Shown here piece by piece: positions 37,617 to 50,213 of a stretch of 64,000 nt of DNA; positions within the stretch are counted from its first letter, which is position 1, and each line of letters begins with the position of its first letter. The stretch spans positions 62,001 to 126,000 of the forward strand of contig NC_064653.1 of assembly GCF_001723175.1 (NCBI RefSeq), in the 5' to 3' direction. The position numbers and the translations under genes are program-made. A model generated the notes under the pieces. The model had not been told where the DNA came from, did no database searches, and saw nothing but the letters and a program-made list of their open reading frames with translations. This DNA is from Penicillium oxalicum. Lineage: Eukaryota > Ascomycota > Eurotiomycetes > Eurotiales > Aspergillaceae.

Positions 37617-38720
37617 TTGTGCATTGCATGGGATACCTTTCCCCTCTTGGCTGGCGTTTCGTTACTGGTCGCATTTACTTTCTTTCTATGCCCCAATTTC
37701 CATACTGTCGATATCTTTTCTTATGCTAGCGACACTTGACAAAAGCATGTATAATTTTTCCCCATTGTTTTCGACATCTTTTTTCGATGGATGCAATATA
37801 CTTGACGTCTCGGTGTGCCCACGCTAGTTCACTCCTCCACTCGCACTAAGCAGAATAGGGCCTGAGTAGACATTTAAGCTCAAGATACAATTTTTAAGCC
37901 TCCCGATCCATGTCTGAACCCTTGAAACACAATCTCATGGCTTTTTTTTTCTTTGATTTCTTCTCACGTGGCGTGTCTGCAATTATCTGCATCTTTTCCC
38001 ACTGCGTCAGCCATCACTGACGGCAATCAAATCCATTGATCCAGACTCAGATCCAACTCGAATGGAGATTACATGCATGCCCTCGAATAAAGGCGGGAAA
38101 AGAAAGAAGGCACGTTCTGAGACGAAGAGATCATCATTTGTCGTTCTCGATCAATTTACAATCGCTGACAATTCCTGAGGCAAAGTGGAGTCGACTGAAT
38201 TTTTTTCATGTCATCGCCGCGCCGGTCAGCGACTCAGAGGGAACCATCGGCGGGCCTACGCCATCCACTCATTGTGCCTGGCAAGCACGCCATCGCAGAG
38301 AAAAATACTGAACGGATATCGTCATTGCCATATGCACGAGCATTTCCCCGAGATGGATTTTGAATTTTTCTCCGATACTTTCGATCACGACGACCGTTGC
38401 GCCCATCGTTTGCAACTGACGATCTGGGGAAAGTGCGGGTCAAACAATTGGCTGGCGTCACTACTGTCACATTCATTCGAACTAAGCTGAAACTAGGTGA
38501 GTGGGATCGATCAGCATTTGCGGTTGGGTGCAGTGCGAAGAGCCGTCTAGGGCCGAATGCCCTTGTGATATGCACACTCGAGGCGGCGATTTACTAATCA
38601 TCTGGTCAGATCACAGCTTTGCCTTTTCGTCGCAAAGCGCTTGACACTTTCACTTTTCAACCCTCCTTTCTCGGCCTCGTGTTCACCTGTTCTGGCCTTG
38701 ATCGCCTTGCTCCAACCGCT
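37617..38720. promoter_or_regulatory. Region between Dbp4 and the amino-acid permease
   Basis: About 1.1 kb with the Dbp4 3' flank and the permease promoter. A GATA-type site (AGATAA on the minus strand, near 37983) is present; such sites bind nitrogen regulators that commonly control permeases, but one site can arise by chance. No coding frame is supported. Confidence 0.4.
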
Positions 38721-40742
38721 ATGGCGACTCCATTTGATCCTGAGAAGCATGCGGCCGAGTCTAAGGCTCAGCATCACATCTCCGATGCGCCGTCGACTCC
38801 CTTGGTCAATGCCGACAAGCTTGCACGCCGCCTGTCGGCTCGCCAAGTGCAGATGATTGCAATTGGAGGCACCATTGGCACTGGCTTGTTCTTGGGTACT
38901 GGCAGCTCTCTTGCCAAGGGAGGCCCGGCCTCCACTCTCATTGCCTACGCGATCTGCGGCGCCATTGTCTTCATCACGATGCTCTCGCTGGGTGAGATGG
39001 CGGCCTTTATCCCCGTTGCGGGGTCCTTCTGTACTTTTGCAGGGTAAGTGTGGCAAAGACGACTGGGCCGTTTGGGGGCCAAAGACGGAGGCGTCCTCGG
39101 ATCGGAGAACGTCTTCTACGATCGACTCCAATGGGACACGATGACATCTATTTCCAATGCTCGTGCGCTGACATGAAGGCGTGTGGTCAATTATCAGACG
39201 CTTTGTCGATGATGCCCTAGGTTTCGCTTTGACGTGGAATTATTGGTTCAATGATGCTGTCTCCACGGCTTCCGACATTATTGCGCTTCAGCTGCTGTTG
39301 GAATTCTGGACAGAAAATTTCCCCGGCTGGGCCATCAGCTTGATCTTTTTGGTCGTCGTGATTGCATTGAATGTGCTTTCCGTCCGTGTATACGGCGAGG
39401 TATGGACCACAATTACCCCCCCATGATTGGAATCTCTATGTGACGGGGAGTTTTTGCGTGAGCAAACAAGCTAATCTATGATTGTGGGGGCGCGGCTGTA
39501 GATCGAATACTGGCTCAGTCTTTTGAAAGTGATCACCATTGTGGTACGTAGCGCACCTCGAACCCAGGCTCTTTCTAGCTTTTGATCATGCTCATGTTGT
39601 GAATAGATCTTTATCATCCTTGGTATTGCAGTGAATTGTGGCGGCAACACTGAGCATCAATACATTGGCGGCAAAAACTGGCATATCGACGGTGCGCCCT
39701 TCGTGGGTGGCATCGGTGGATTCGCGTCAGTCTTTGTGACGGCTTCGTTTGCCTAGTACGTCTCCCTCTCTCCCTTTTTCTTCCTTTTACTCCTTGAAAA
39801 AAAAATCTTCGGCCACTAACCATGGATTCCTTCTGAAGTGGTGGCACCGAGTCGATTGCCATTACGGCCGGGGAGACCAAGGACCCGGCCAAGACTCTGC
39901 CCAAGGTGGTCCGCAACGTCTTTTGGCGGATCGTGCTATTCTACATGCTTTCCATCCTGATCGTGGGACTGAACGTGCCCTGGAATTACCCGGGTCTTTC
40001 CGAGAAGAACAGCCGCACCAGTCCCTTCACGATTGTTTTTCAGCAAGCGGGTAGTACGGTCGCTGCCAGCTTCATCAACGCCGTGATCATGACCTCGGTC
40101 ATCTCCGCCGCCAACCACGCCCTCTTTGCAGGATCCCGTCTGCTGTACACCCTCGCGGTGGACGGGTATGCGCCTCGATTCTTTGGCCAGCTGAACCGCT
40201 TCCGAGTTCCCTGGATTGCCGTGCTGGCGACCTCGGCCATCAGTGGGCTGTGCTTTGGAGCGAGTTACATCGGAGCCGGCCAACTGTGGACCTGGTTGCA
40301 GAACATTGTCGGTGTGTCCAACCAGCTGTCCTGGATCTGTATCGGTCTGGCTTCTCTGCGTTTCCGGAGTGCCATCCGGGCCCAGGGTCTGGAGCATCTG
40401 CTCCCGTTCAAGAACTGGACGTATCCCTACGGGCCCATCTTTGCCGTGGGCTTGAACTCCTTCCTCGTCCTGGTGCAGGGCTGGAAATGCTTCAGTCCGC
40501 ATTTCAAGGCCGTCGACTTTGTATCGTACTACATCGAGATCGCCATCATGGTTGTTATGTTCCTTGCGTGGAAGTTGATCAAGCAAACTCACTTTGTGCA
40601 CAAGTCTGAAATGGACCTTCAGACGGATCGATACGATGGAGGCCTTGATGATCATCACACTGCCGAGGAGGCCATGACCTCGGAAATCAGAAAAGGATTT
40701 GTCGGCAAGGTCCAGCGTTTTGGCCAATGGTTATTCTTTTGA
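38721..40742 (+). CDS. Amino-acid permease, YAT family (Lyp1/Can1-like)
   Basis: Five exons: 38721-39043, 39198-39399, 39502-39543, 39607-39755, 39839-40742, giving 539 residues. After a hydrophilic N-terminus, the first membrane segment carries IAIGGTIGTGLFLGTG, the signature of the yeast amino-acid transporter group. The junctions restore FAG-RFVDDALGF, YGE-IEYWLSLLK, TIV-IFIILGI and SFA-YGGTES. The motif YGGTESIAITAGE and later SAANHALFAGSRLLY are shared with basic-amino-acid permeases such as Lyp1 and Can1; about 12 membrane spans are expected. Import of lysine or arginine by proton symport at the plasma membrane is the best guess; substrate cannot be fixed from sequence. The 42-base third exon is small but fits the family sequence. 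Confidence 0.92.
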
Positions 40743-42620
40743 TTTTTGATTTTCTTTTTGCCCGCCTGCTTGTTGAGATACCACCTGGTCAACATTTCTG
40801 ACTTGCCTCTTTATGTTTCTTTTCTTTTTTTTTCTTTTATTTTCTCATACCCCGCGATCATATAGGTTTCGTTCTATCATTAATGTCAAGAATAATTGGT
40901 GTTGTTTAATGTCACAATATATTGTATTTCTAGACGTGTTTCGTTTTCGAACTTGCTTATTAGCAAATTTTAACCTGTTCTTCTTCATCCGGTGAAAGGG
41001 CGCAGTAGTACCTGCATCCCAACATAAGCCAAGGATCCCACCCAAGGTAATAAATACCTATCTAGGTACGTACAAAAACAAAGATCCAGAAAGTCAGTAA
41101 AAGTCCAATGGAGTCCATGGAACTCAACGAGAATCCATATTAAGATGAATCGCTTATGCGGGAAATGGTACTCTGAACTTTGATCCTGGATCTGTTTTTC
41201 CCCCTTTTTTTTCTATTTCCTTTCGCGCATCGAGCCAAAAAGACGTTCAATTTGGCTAGAAGGTGATCCGTGAATTCACCAGGTTCTTAAACGATCAGGG
41301 CTAGAATGGATCGGGTCATGACAGTCTGGAAACTCCAGCCCAGCTTCCCCCCACAGCCTTTCACACTACTGGTACTCCAAAAGTTCCGGGTGTCGATACG
41401 ATTCCGTTTGGATTTTCGATATTCTACACCGATTGGCCAGGGAATCTAATCTATATACCGCCAGCTATTTTGATACGCCCAGGTATAGATAGACACAGAT
41501 CTTAAAATGGAAGGCTGTGGAATTTTAAACACTTGATAGATAGCCCGTGGTGGGGGCGATTCTTCCGTCTGGTCTAAGAGATTTAATGCCAACATCCACA
41601 CCTCTGCTAAGCATATCAAATGGTGCCGAATCGGTGTTATAATGGAACCCATCTCCAATCGATTGTTCGTTAACAAATGTCTAGGTAAACTTGTCATTTT
41701 GGAACATGACGGATATGGAATCCAGCCCTTCATTGAAAAATTAGATATACGTCTGAGTTCTAGGACCTGACTCAATGATTAATTGGCATGATATGTGAGA
41801 TAGGGGGTTCAGTCGACAACGAAGTACACATAGTGGGGGGAAGATTCCAATGGAAAAAAAGATAGACCAACTGTATACCGGGACGGGAGGGGGGTATATG
41901 ACGGGATGTGCACCTGCAGGGCGCGTGGAATGCGCTGACCGAAAATTACAGGATAGAGGTGGGATAAATATATGAGAATTAGAGACATTAGATGTGTGAG
42001 CTAACACCCGGCCTGGGGGGGGGGGGGGGGGGGGGGGGCGGGTTAGACATGATGCTCAGAGTTGATAATTTGACAAAGGAGATACGTGGCGAGGATTGTG
42101 TGTAGGGAAGATGGTGATCAACATTAGTGGGGGGGGGGAGGGCATTGGGTGGGAGAAGCCTGTGGGTATGATGGGCCATGATAATCGGAGATCATCTTAT
42201 AGTCTCCTTCCTTTCTCTTTCTCATTTCAACTTTCTTTCGTATACTGGTTTTTTTTTTTCTTGAAGGGACTCTCGGGATCAGATGGTGTGGGAAAAGGGT
42301 GTAGTAAGGAAAAAGGGTAGTAGGAGATGTGGGGGAAAGAAAGGAAAATGGCCAAGGCAAAGACATCATGATGGGTATATATCGATCGTCGCCCATAGCC
42401 TCTGCCCCTGGAATGGAGGCGGTCAACATAATACCACTACACCAGTGCGTATAGTATCCAGTGTAGAGTTTCGTGATCTCATTGCCACGGGCTCGAATGA
42501 GGACAGAGAAGAGGAAGAAGAAGAAGATGATAATGATGACGATGACGATGATTGATGAACCGAAACAAAGTCAAATAAGGAAAGGATGATATGGTTCCTC
42601 CCTTTTTTTGGGGTTCAACT
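40743..42620. other. Gene-free region between permease and Zn2Cys6 gene
   Basis: About 1.9 kb between two convergent genes, longer than needed for two 3' untranslated regions. It includes T-rich sequence after the permease stop, a 24-base G run at 42015-42038 and a second G run near 42130. No protein-like frame was seen. Confidence 0.5.
42015..42038. repeat. Uninterrupted run of 24 G
   Basis: A homopolymer of 24 G on the plus strand, followed by CGGG, located about 580 bases downstream of the stop codon of the minus-strand Zn2Cys6 gene. Such runs can fold into G-quadruplexes and are prone to slippage and to sequencing error, so the exact length may be unreliable. Confidence 0.9.
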
Positions 42621-44447
42621 TTAGTCGTTCACCATATCATCAAGAGCCATTCGACGCCGCTTGATAGGCTTCTGCTCTTCCTCGCGGTCTTCGGTGGGCC
42701 GGTTTTCACTGAGTCGGAATACGGGAGAATAGGATCTGCTGAAGCCCAGTGGTGACGGGAGCTCGATCGGCCCCGTGTGTCGAGGAGTCGGGTCCAAGGG
42801 ACCAGTCATGGAAGTGGAACGCCGATGAACGGGCGAGTGTGAGAATGCAGAGGACATGGGTCGTTGAAGTTGTGCGGGGGATCTGCTTTCCTGAAAGGAT
42901 TCCCCGGTTGCCATTGAGCTCCAGCTTGCCGGATAAGGATCACTCAAACGATGAGTATGATGAGGATACGCAGGCGACCCGGGGCTGGTGGTGGTGGGAC
43001 GGATGGGCGGTAGTCGGACGGGTGATTCCTGATAACGGTCTCGAATACCAGGCAACACGCGACTGTCCATCGGCGGTTCTCGTTGGGTCGGTTGTTGTAG
43101 ACGATCGCCGCGAGGATCGGTCAGAGGCATATACCGCCCTTCTGCCGGACGATGCTTGAGAGGAGAAGCTGGGAGGGGAAAAACTGAATTTGAGTACATG
43201 GGAAAGCTGTGCTCCGGCCCGGGCACGCTGCTACCGGGCTGGGACATCGGGTTAAATGGGTTCATCAGCGGGCCAAAGGTCGAAGGGGGATGTGTCGGTG
43301 TCATGTACGCGATGGGGCCAGAGGAAGAAGAAGAAGAGGCTGGTCTTTGCTCCATTGGGCTGGCGGTCGACGCAGACGGGTCGGATGGTCGAGTCAACGG
43401 AAAGACCGATGCGGACCAACGATGAGGTTGACTTCGCGGTGCAGTGGTCGATGGAGTCATGGCGGGTCTGTCTCGCTGACTGGTGCCATGGAGATCCGTC
43501 ATCGGCCGGATCTCTCGAGACGAGCTGGTTCGATGGCCCACGGATCGTGGCGGAGTGATTGATGCTGGCTCGGGTCGTTGTCGGGCCAGGCTTTCTACTT
43601 GGGTGTTGGGCGCTGCGCGCAGCGATGAATCTTCAGCTTTGAGTGGCGGCCGTCCTCGTTTCTTGTGCGTCACATCTACGCATGAGGACTAAAAGGGAAG
43701 GGAGAAGAGACCATCGTCCTTCGGTCAGTTTCTGTGGTGATGGCAGTCACTCCGTGGAGCGAGGACGGGGAGGGTGTGTCGACTTACAGCCTTACCGGCA
43801 ACGACACATCGCCGACATGGACGGGCCGCATCGCACCCGAGATGCTTCTTCTTGCAGTTGACGCAGGCGGAGGCTACGTGGGCCTTTGCGCGCCTCGTGG
43901 GCTTCTGCACGAGAGGACTGCTTGCTGAGCCTGGGATGGGGGATCCAAGGGCCCCGATAGCATACAGCGGCCCAGTCGACACGGCCTGCAAGGCATTGGC
44001 GTGAAATGCGGTCGACGAGGATGCTCCATGCCCTTGCCCAAACGGCGAAGGGAAGTCGCTGGTCAGAAAGGGCGGACCGGTGGACCCCAATGGCACCGGC
44101 AGCGATGGTGTCGAGGTCTGCGTGGCTGTGGCCGTGGCCGTCGAGGTGGAGATGGAGGAGCCCAGAGACCTCGTCCGGCTTTCCACCGTCTCGATGAGGC
44201 CGGTGGACGAGGTCTCTGGCCGCGAGGAACGTGGGAGATGATAGGGCTCGGCCAGATGAATGGAAGGCTCTGCAGCCGGTGGCGAGCCCGACATCAGTTG
44301 ACGGGGAAGAGAGGCCCGGGGACTGTATCCCCGAGCATTGAATGACCAGGATTGCTCCAGCGATAGCCGCTCGGGGCCCGACTGGTACCTTGAATGTCCG
44401 AAATGGGCGGAAGCAACGCTGGCGGGATGAAGCACGAGGGGTTGCAT
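42621..44447 (-). CDS. Zn2Cys6 transcription factor with central zinc cluster
   Basis: Two exons, 44447-43788 and 43688-42621, giving 575 residues from the ATG at 44447 (MQPLVLHP); the frame extends a further 54 bases upstream only via a GTG. The zinc cluster is central, with Cys at 195, 198, 205, 211, 214 and 223 (CX2CX6CX5CX2CX8C), and the last Cys is restored only by splicing. Directly after it comes KKRGRPPLK (229-237), an AT-hook-like core. The rest is Ser/Pro/Thr-rich, with a basic KPIKRRRMALDD near the C-terminus that could be a nuclear signal. No fungal-TF middle-homology domain was recognised. It should be a nuclear DNA-binding regulator; its targets are unknown. An additional 5' exon or long leader cannot be excluded. 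Confidence 0.85.
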
Positions 44448-46760
44448 CGGAGCATCAGACGGCACGGTGGACGGTCTCACAGAACAGGCACCACAGCCCA
44501 CCTTGGAAAATCCAGGTTCCCAGAAGAAGGAGAAGATGGTGATGATGATGATAATGAAGAAGAGGAATCAAATCCGATAGAGAAGATTGCCGCGGTTTCG
44601 TCCTTTGCTTTTTGCGTATACTGCAGGATTCCACGGCGGCCGGCGGGAGGAAATTGTTCTCCTTAAACTATTGAGGACCATGAAGCTCTCTATCAAATCA
44701 TTCGAGGTGGCATGTCTAGCCAAGGGGAGTTTTTCTCCTCCTCCCCCTCCCCCTTTGAGTGTCCTGGATAGGAGTTGGGATGGTTCAGAATCTGGCTGAT
44801 GGGGGTGGGAACAAAGGAGAATCTTAGGGATATCAGATCAGGGGAGCAGGCAGAACACCGGACGGCGCCAGGCACGAACAATGAAGGGGACCGGGTCGAC
44901 GGGATCACCAGGGAGTCGAGGACGAGGGTCGAGAACCTCGGAGAGCGACGACCGTCCAGGGCGTGGATGACGAAAGGGTCTGAACCGTGTGTGGTGTGTG
45001 TGGGGGGAAAGAGGGAGAGAGAACGTTTGTAGCGTGCACTCTGCCGACGAGCGAGCCGAGTATCGAGTTGAAATCCAATGAATGGGGGACACCAATTGAC
45101 GGTAGCAGCACTGGAATATGAAGGAATTGGTGGGTGTAGCGTGGGTATGAACTCCACGGGCAAAGATCCCCAGAGGGGCGGTGGTCAAATGGGCAGAGGA
45201 CGATATCTCCAGTCTCAGAACGCGCTCGCTGGGGGTTGGGATTTTCTTTTCTTGAAGAAACCCGTGAAATCAAGAAGCCGTTTGACCTTGAAGATCAACA
45301 GTCATGACCTTGTCGGGTCAATTCAAAGAGAAAAATTTGGGTTATGGGGTGGGAGAATCTCCTCGTTATTTTTTTTATTATTATTTTTTGACCATTTTCA
45401 AGAAATATTATTTATGCCGAGATTCGCTGGATTTCCTCTTTGGGAGGGGAGCAAAGTGAACAGGCGTCGATATCCGCCCGTCGCCTGTCAACGAGCGACA
45501 ATCCCTCCCACGCCGGGACCGGGCGTGGGACGAACTGATCATTTTCTGACGGGGAGCGCCAGGTGCGATTGGAGCAGTCAAACAATAAACTGCATCGATC
45601 AGCGGGAACTTTTGGAGGGGGGGAGGAGGAGGTTCTCAGATCATGACAGCCGATTGCCTCGTAACCGCGCATGCAGCATGTCCTCGACACTTGCAGGCGA
45701 CTTGACTTGGGGGGGTTGCAGGGTTGGCGGGCGATCATTGATGTTTGGAAGATCCCACCTGCAGATTGCAGCCAAGAGGAGAGCCAAAAGATGATTTAAA
45801 AAAAAAGAAAATCAAAAGACAAAAGTGTGTCAGTGAGCCAGTGTTGCTCTTTTCTTTCTTTCCTTTTTTTTCAATAATTCACTCTCTGTCCTTTTTTTTG
45901 ATTCGACGTCTTTTCCCGGCCTTGATTCGCTGTTCTCTCCACCAGACGCCTTACCTGGTGTCAATCTTGAGTCCCGGGCCCACGGTCTGCATGATGTGGA
46001 TTGGTTCAGAGGTCGAATGAAGGACACGGGAGATCATCCAAAGTCATTCCCAGAGCCAAAGAAAAAAGTGATTGAGGAAAAGGAAAAAGGCCAAAAGAAG
46101 AGGACTGCAGGAGGGAAATGAAGATCTCGGGAGAGGAAGGGTGATTTGTTGGAGAGGAAGATAGAGAGAGAGGGTGTCGTGGATGGGCTGACACCAGAAT
46201 GACTACAATTCACTAGGGTGACTGGTATACCTCGTCACAGCCCTCGTCCATCGAGCAGCCATTCCGTTGTGATCCATAGCGTTGATTTTCTCATTCTTTT
46301 CGACAATTGCCTTTTTTTTGGAGGGATTTTTCTTCTTCGACCCTCCCCGCCTTCCAAGTCCCTTCTTCTCGAACAAGGCAGATGGATATAACCTTTCAAA
46401 GCGCAGAGGTACGGATGACAGGCACGAGGGGAAGGTTGGGAGAAAAGAAAGGGGGGGGGCGCGCACAAGAGAAGGGTAACGAGTCATCCGGACATGAATC
46501 ATCTTCCCCTTTCTGCTCCAACGAGGAGCAAAATGACAAACGTGGATGACAAGATCCTTTTCAAAGGGGGTTGGAGTTGCTCTCGGAGGCGATGGAGAGA
46601 GTGTGGGTAGGTGATTGCTGGGGGAGGGAGCGGCTAGTAGCTGATAGACGGACATTTACGATGAAAAGATTAGTTAGGCGAGTAGATGATGCATTTAGAT
46701 AGTAGAGAGGAGTAGAGAGACTACTTCAACGAACAGTGTCCGATCGCCATACCAACGAAA

Positions 46761-46774
46761 CCCCCCCCCCCCCC
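46761..46774. repeat. Poly-C tract (14 C, then T and five more C)
   Basis: A C homopolymer in the low-complexity region, read directly from the sequence. Confidence 0.9.
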
Positions 46775-47270
46775 TCCCCCTCAGATTCGGGAGAATTCAT
46801 ATTCATGGGATCATCACCGGAGGGTGAATGATGGACAGTCGACGGAGCTCCTCCCAAAACCGTCCCCACGTCATTCGAATCTGCATTTTTGCTGTCCTCA
46901 CCCTCTTCTCTCTCTTTCTTGCTTCCTTCCTTTCGGCCTTTCTTCCGAGTTGACAGGTCGTGGAGCATTCGACCTGGCCCTTGCCTCTCCATCTCCCCCC
47001 GGTTCACCTGCAGTCCCTTCCCGTCTTGTGAGAGGGCTGGAGAGAGAGAGAGAGAGATTAAACACCTATGAGGCGATCGGGATTTCAATTTTTGTGATAA
47101 AAGGACCCTTTCCCATCTTATGATGATCCATGCACTGCCCCCGAAGAAAAGGGCTCTGTAGGATCCCAGCACACCATCGTCGCTAGCGCCCGTGCGGTGA
47201 TCCACCGACCACATGCATCGGAATGCCAAGTCCCAGGGAATCAATGCCTCATGTGCTCTGCAGAATCAGA

Positions 47271-47330
47271 GAGCCAGAGTCAGAGTCAGAGCCAGAACCT
47301 GAACTTGAACCTGAACCTGAACCAAAATCA
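47271..47330. repeat. Hexanucleotide tandem repeat, ten units
   Basis: Ten diverged six-base units of the form GA(G/A)(C/T)(C/T)(A/T), beginning GAGCCA GAGTCA GAGTCA and ending GAACCA AAATCA. It is translatable in several frames as dipeptide repeats (Ser-Gln, Asn-Leu, Glu-Pro), which explains open frames here. No coding role is supported. Confidence 0.85.
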
Positions 47331-47892
47331 AGAGTCTGGTTCCGTGAAACTCGGCACTGGCACGGAACCATATCCACTGTCGGGGAATTTATTTTCTCGG
47401 AAATTTTATTGTATTTTTCCCCCTTTAATACAAAAAAAAACGGAATCGGAAAAAGGCAGAGAGGCGGAGAGGGGAGAAAAACTAAAGGAAGCCAAAGTCT
47501 AAGGAGACAAAAAGAAAAATAAATAATACAAACTCCCCAGCTCAAAAGAAAGAAAAAGGAAAGAGAGAAAAAGGAAACCCCCCCCCAGATCCAATCCCAT
47601 TCCATCCATGGGACAAGCCCCCAATCAATAGCCTGATCTGCATCGTGCTTTGCGGGTGGATCCAAGGAACGACTCGGTCCACTGGGTTCGGTGGCTTCCA
47701 TGCAAAGCGATGGAATTTCCAGTTTGGCTGTGATGAAGGGTCCATTGGGGAGGAGGGACCCGGTTCGCAACACGGTTTCCCTGGACCAACATTAGAATAG
47801 ACGCACGACGACGGGATTAGAGGAATAGAGGAAAGAGAAGAACCATTCCAGTCGGGCCGGAGAACGGGGATCGTCACAAATTTGGGAGGTTG

Positions 47893-47916
47893 GACGATCA
47901 GACGATCAGACGATCC
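47893..47916. repeat. GACGATC(A/C) tandem repeat, three units
   Basis: Three adjacent copies of an eight-base unit, the third ending in C. Non-coding context. Confidence 0.8.
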
Positions 47917-50168
47917 GACGGACTGGGGACCGGAGATTTCCTTGGATGCTCATTTATTGGACGATGATCACCTCAAACCATCAGGTTGGCAATACAAATA
48001 TTCCCGTGAACGGTGTGATTGGGAAAAAAGCAAAAAAAAAACCAAAGAGACAATTTCTCCAAAAAATTGGGGGGATGAGGCGGGGGAAAGTTGAGAGGGA
48101 GAGAGAGAGAGAAAGTCGAATAAGCGAAAATACTCCGATCTACGCGGTGACGAGGATGATCACGGCGGTCTATTTCTCTATTATCTACGAGACGGACGAT
48201 CCCGAGGTCAGAACAGATCCCGTAGCAAGACGAGAAAGGATAAACTGCGATAGACGCCAATGATCCTAATTGAATGCTCCAAGTCCCATCCTGACTGGGT
48301 TACTCGGTTGTTGTTCCATACCAAACAGTGCCGAGAGAGAAATGGGGGAAATGGGGGGGAAAGACACAAAAATCTGACCAGTTCTTGTCAATTACGTACG
48401 GTCTGATCATTCTTCCATATCTCCCATGTCTCCAATAGTTCCGCCCGCGTGGAAAGTCCAACGCCGACGACAGCTGCCGACGAGGACGATCGCCGGGCTA
48501 GAGGACGAGGAACTCGAGTGGGGGTCGCGGCAGTCTGTCCTTGACAGCGAGTGGTTCGCCCTGATTCAATAGTTCGTCCGAAGAGAACCATTCCAGGTTG
48601 GGCGATTTGTGGATGATCCGTTTCTTTTGCAACCGGTGTCATTGCGCAAGAAGAAGCAGAAAAATAAAACCGACGGAGATTTTGAAGGCGGGTCCAGGGT
48701 CTCTAATTCAAGTGACAGTGCAGTAGAACAGGGGCACGGATTCATCAGAAGGAGATCACGACATGAGGTCCTTCCTGTTGATTCCCCTCACACCCTTTAC
48801 CCTACACACTCTCTCTCTCCCCCCCCCTTTCAATCCATCGTCTGTAGGCGCTGGAACTGGAATGAGCTTGGAGGCTCAACCGATCAAGCATGGACATGTA
48901 CGAGCATCCCCTCTCCCATCACCGCCACGAAGCAAGGTTGGGCGCCTTTGAGTCGAGCGTATCGACGTCAGTGTCTCCGCCCGCGCCATTGCTAATGCAG
49001 CAGGTAGTGGCGTTCGGCACTGACCAAAAGGCAACATTCCATCCCCTTTTCTGCACGGTGGTGGACGCTGTCAACGGTTCAACTTCTCTAGGCGCCTCCA
49101 CTCTTGAACTGGCGTAGGAACCGCCAAGCACGGGATTGTGCGAGCAATCTATACGCGGACCCTGTGCAACACACACTTGTTTAACGCCGGATGAGATGGT
49201 TGTTGCTTTTTGATCAAAAAGAAAGGGGGTGAAACAGAAAAGTAATGTGATCATAAGAATGACAAGGAAAAAAAATAGCAAGAGAGAGATCAACGCTCAA
49301 AATAGTTGAATACATAATCAAAAGATGCGAGGGCAGGTCACTACGACCGAGGTCATCCTGTACCTTCTCCTCCACAAATCGTTGAATTCGAGTCAGAAAC
49401 ACGATAAGCGTGGGACCGTTCACCCATTTCGATACGACCGAGGTTCCCACGAGGGACTTGACAACATCGCCCGCCAAGCAATTTTCCGTCGTGCCCATCG
49501 ATCCAGCAGACGGTCGCAGACAGAGAGTCTTTCCGCGCCTCGCTTGTCGTCGGGGAGGCTGAACTGTCAGGGCAGGTCATCATTATCGGAAAGCGGAAGA
49601 TCCATCTCGACTTGAGGACTAATGGGCGAATTGGCCAATGAAGAATCTCAAAGGTCATGCCCGTCACTATGCGACGTTGTACAACAGGGGGCATGACGGG
49701 TTACAATCGAACGATAGCTTGTATCGGAAGATGGATCTGCCTCTTTTTCTTTTCTTTTTCTTCTTTCCTCTTCCCGCGAGAGAGTTGGTCTCGGGGGGAG
49801 GCAGTTGAAACAAGGGAGTCATGCGATGCCCATTGATACCTAGGGCTGCATGCCGTAGTCACCAGTCAACCCTTGCTGGCGGCGAAAGATGAAATGGACG
49901 TTTTCGCCAGCAAATGAATCACGTCTATACTCTGTAGTAAGAGTGTAGTCTAAAGGAATGAATACTTCTTCGACCCTCATAAACGTACAGTAGTGAAAGC
50001 GCCCTCTCAAGGGCGACTTCCAAGGAGTATACACATCTTTATCCGTAGGTGAAGGAGTGTCGCATTTGAAACTCTCCCCTGTCATTTCATCCCATCATAT
50101 ATTCTGACATAGGGCATGGACATGCAAAATCAGACATTTTGACCGAATAGGTAAAGGGTACATCCTCC

Positions 50169-50170
<2 letters not shown>

Positions 50171-50210
<40 letters not shown>
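50171..50210. repeat. (CT)20 dinucleotide microsatellite
   Basis: Forty bases of uninterrupted CT on the plus strand, followed by GCAG. It lies in the gene-free region. Confidence 0.95.

Positions 50211-50213
<3 letters not shown>

Noticed and set aside
36820..37827. 335-codon plus-strand frame overlapping the end of Dbp4
   Set aside because: It is a shifted reading of the acidic/basic tail of Dbp4 plus its 3' flank; the Dbp4 frame is the conserved one.
39936..40727. 263-codon minus-strand frame in the last permease exon
   Set aside because: Antisense shadow of well-conserved transporter sequence.
44693..47773. Several 100-240-codon frames on both strands
   Set aside because: They overlap each other, consist of low-complexity or repeat-derived residues and show no domain. 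They are explained by biased base composition.
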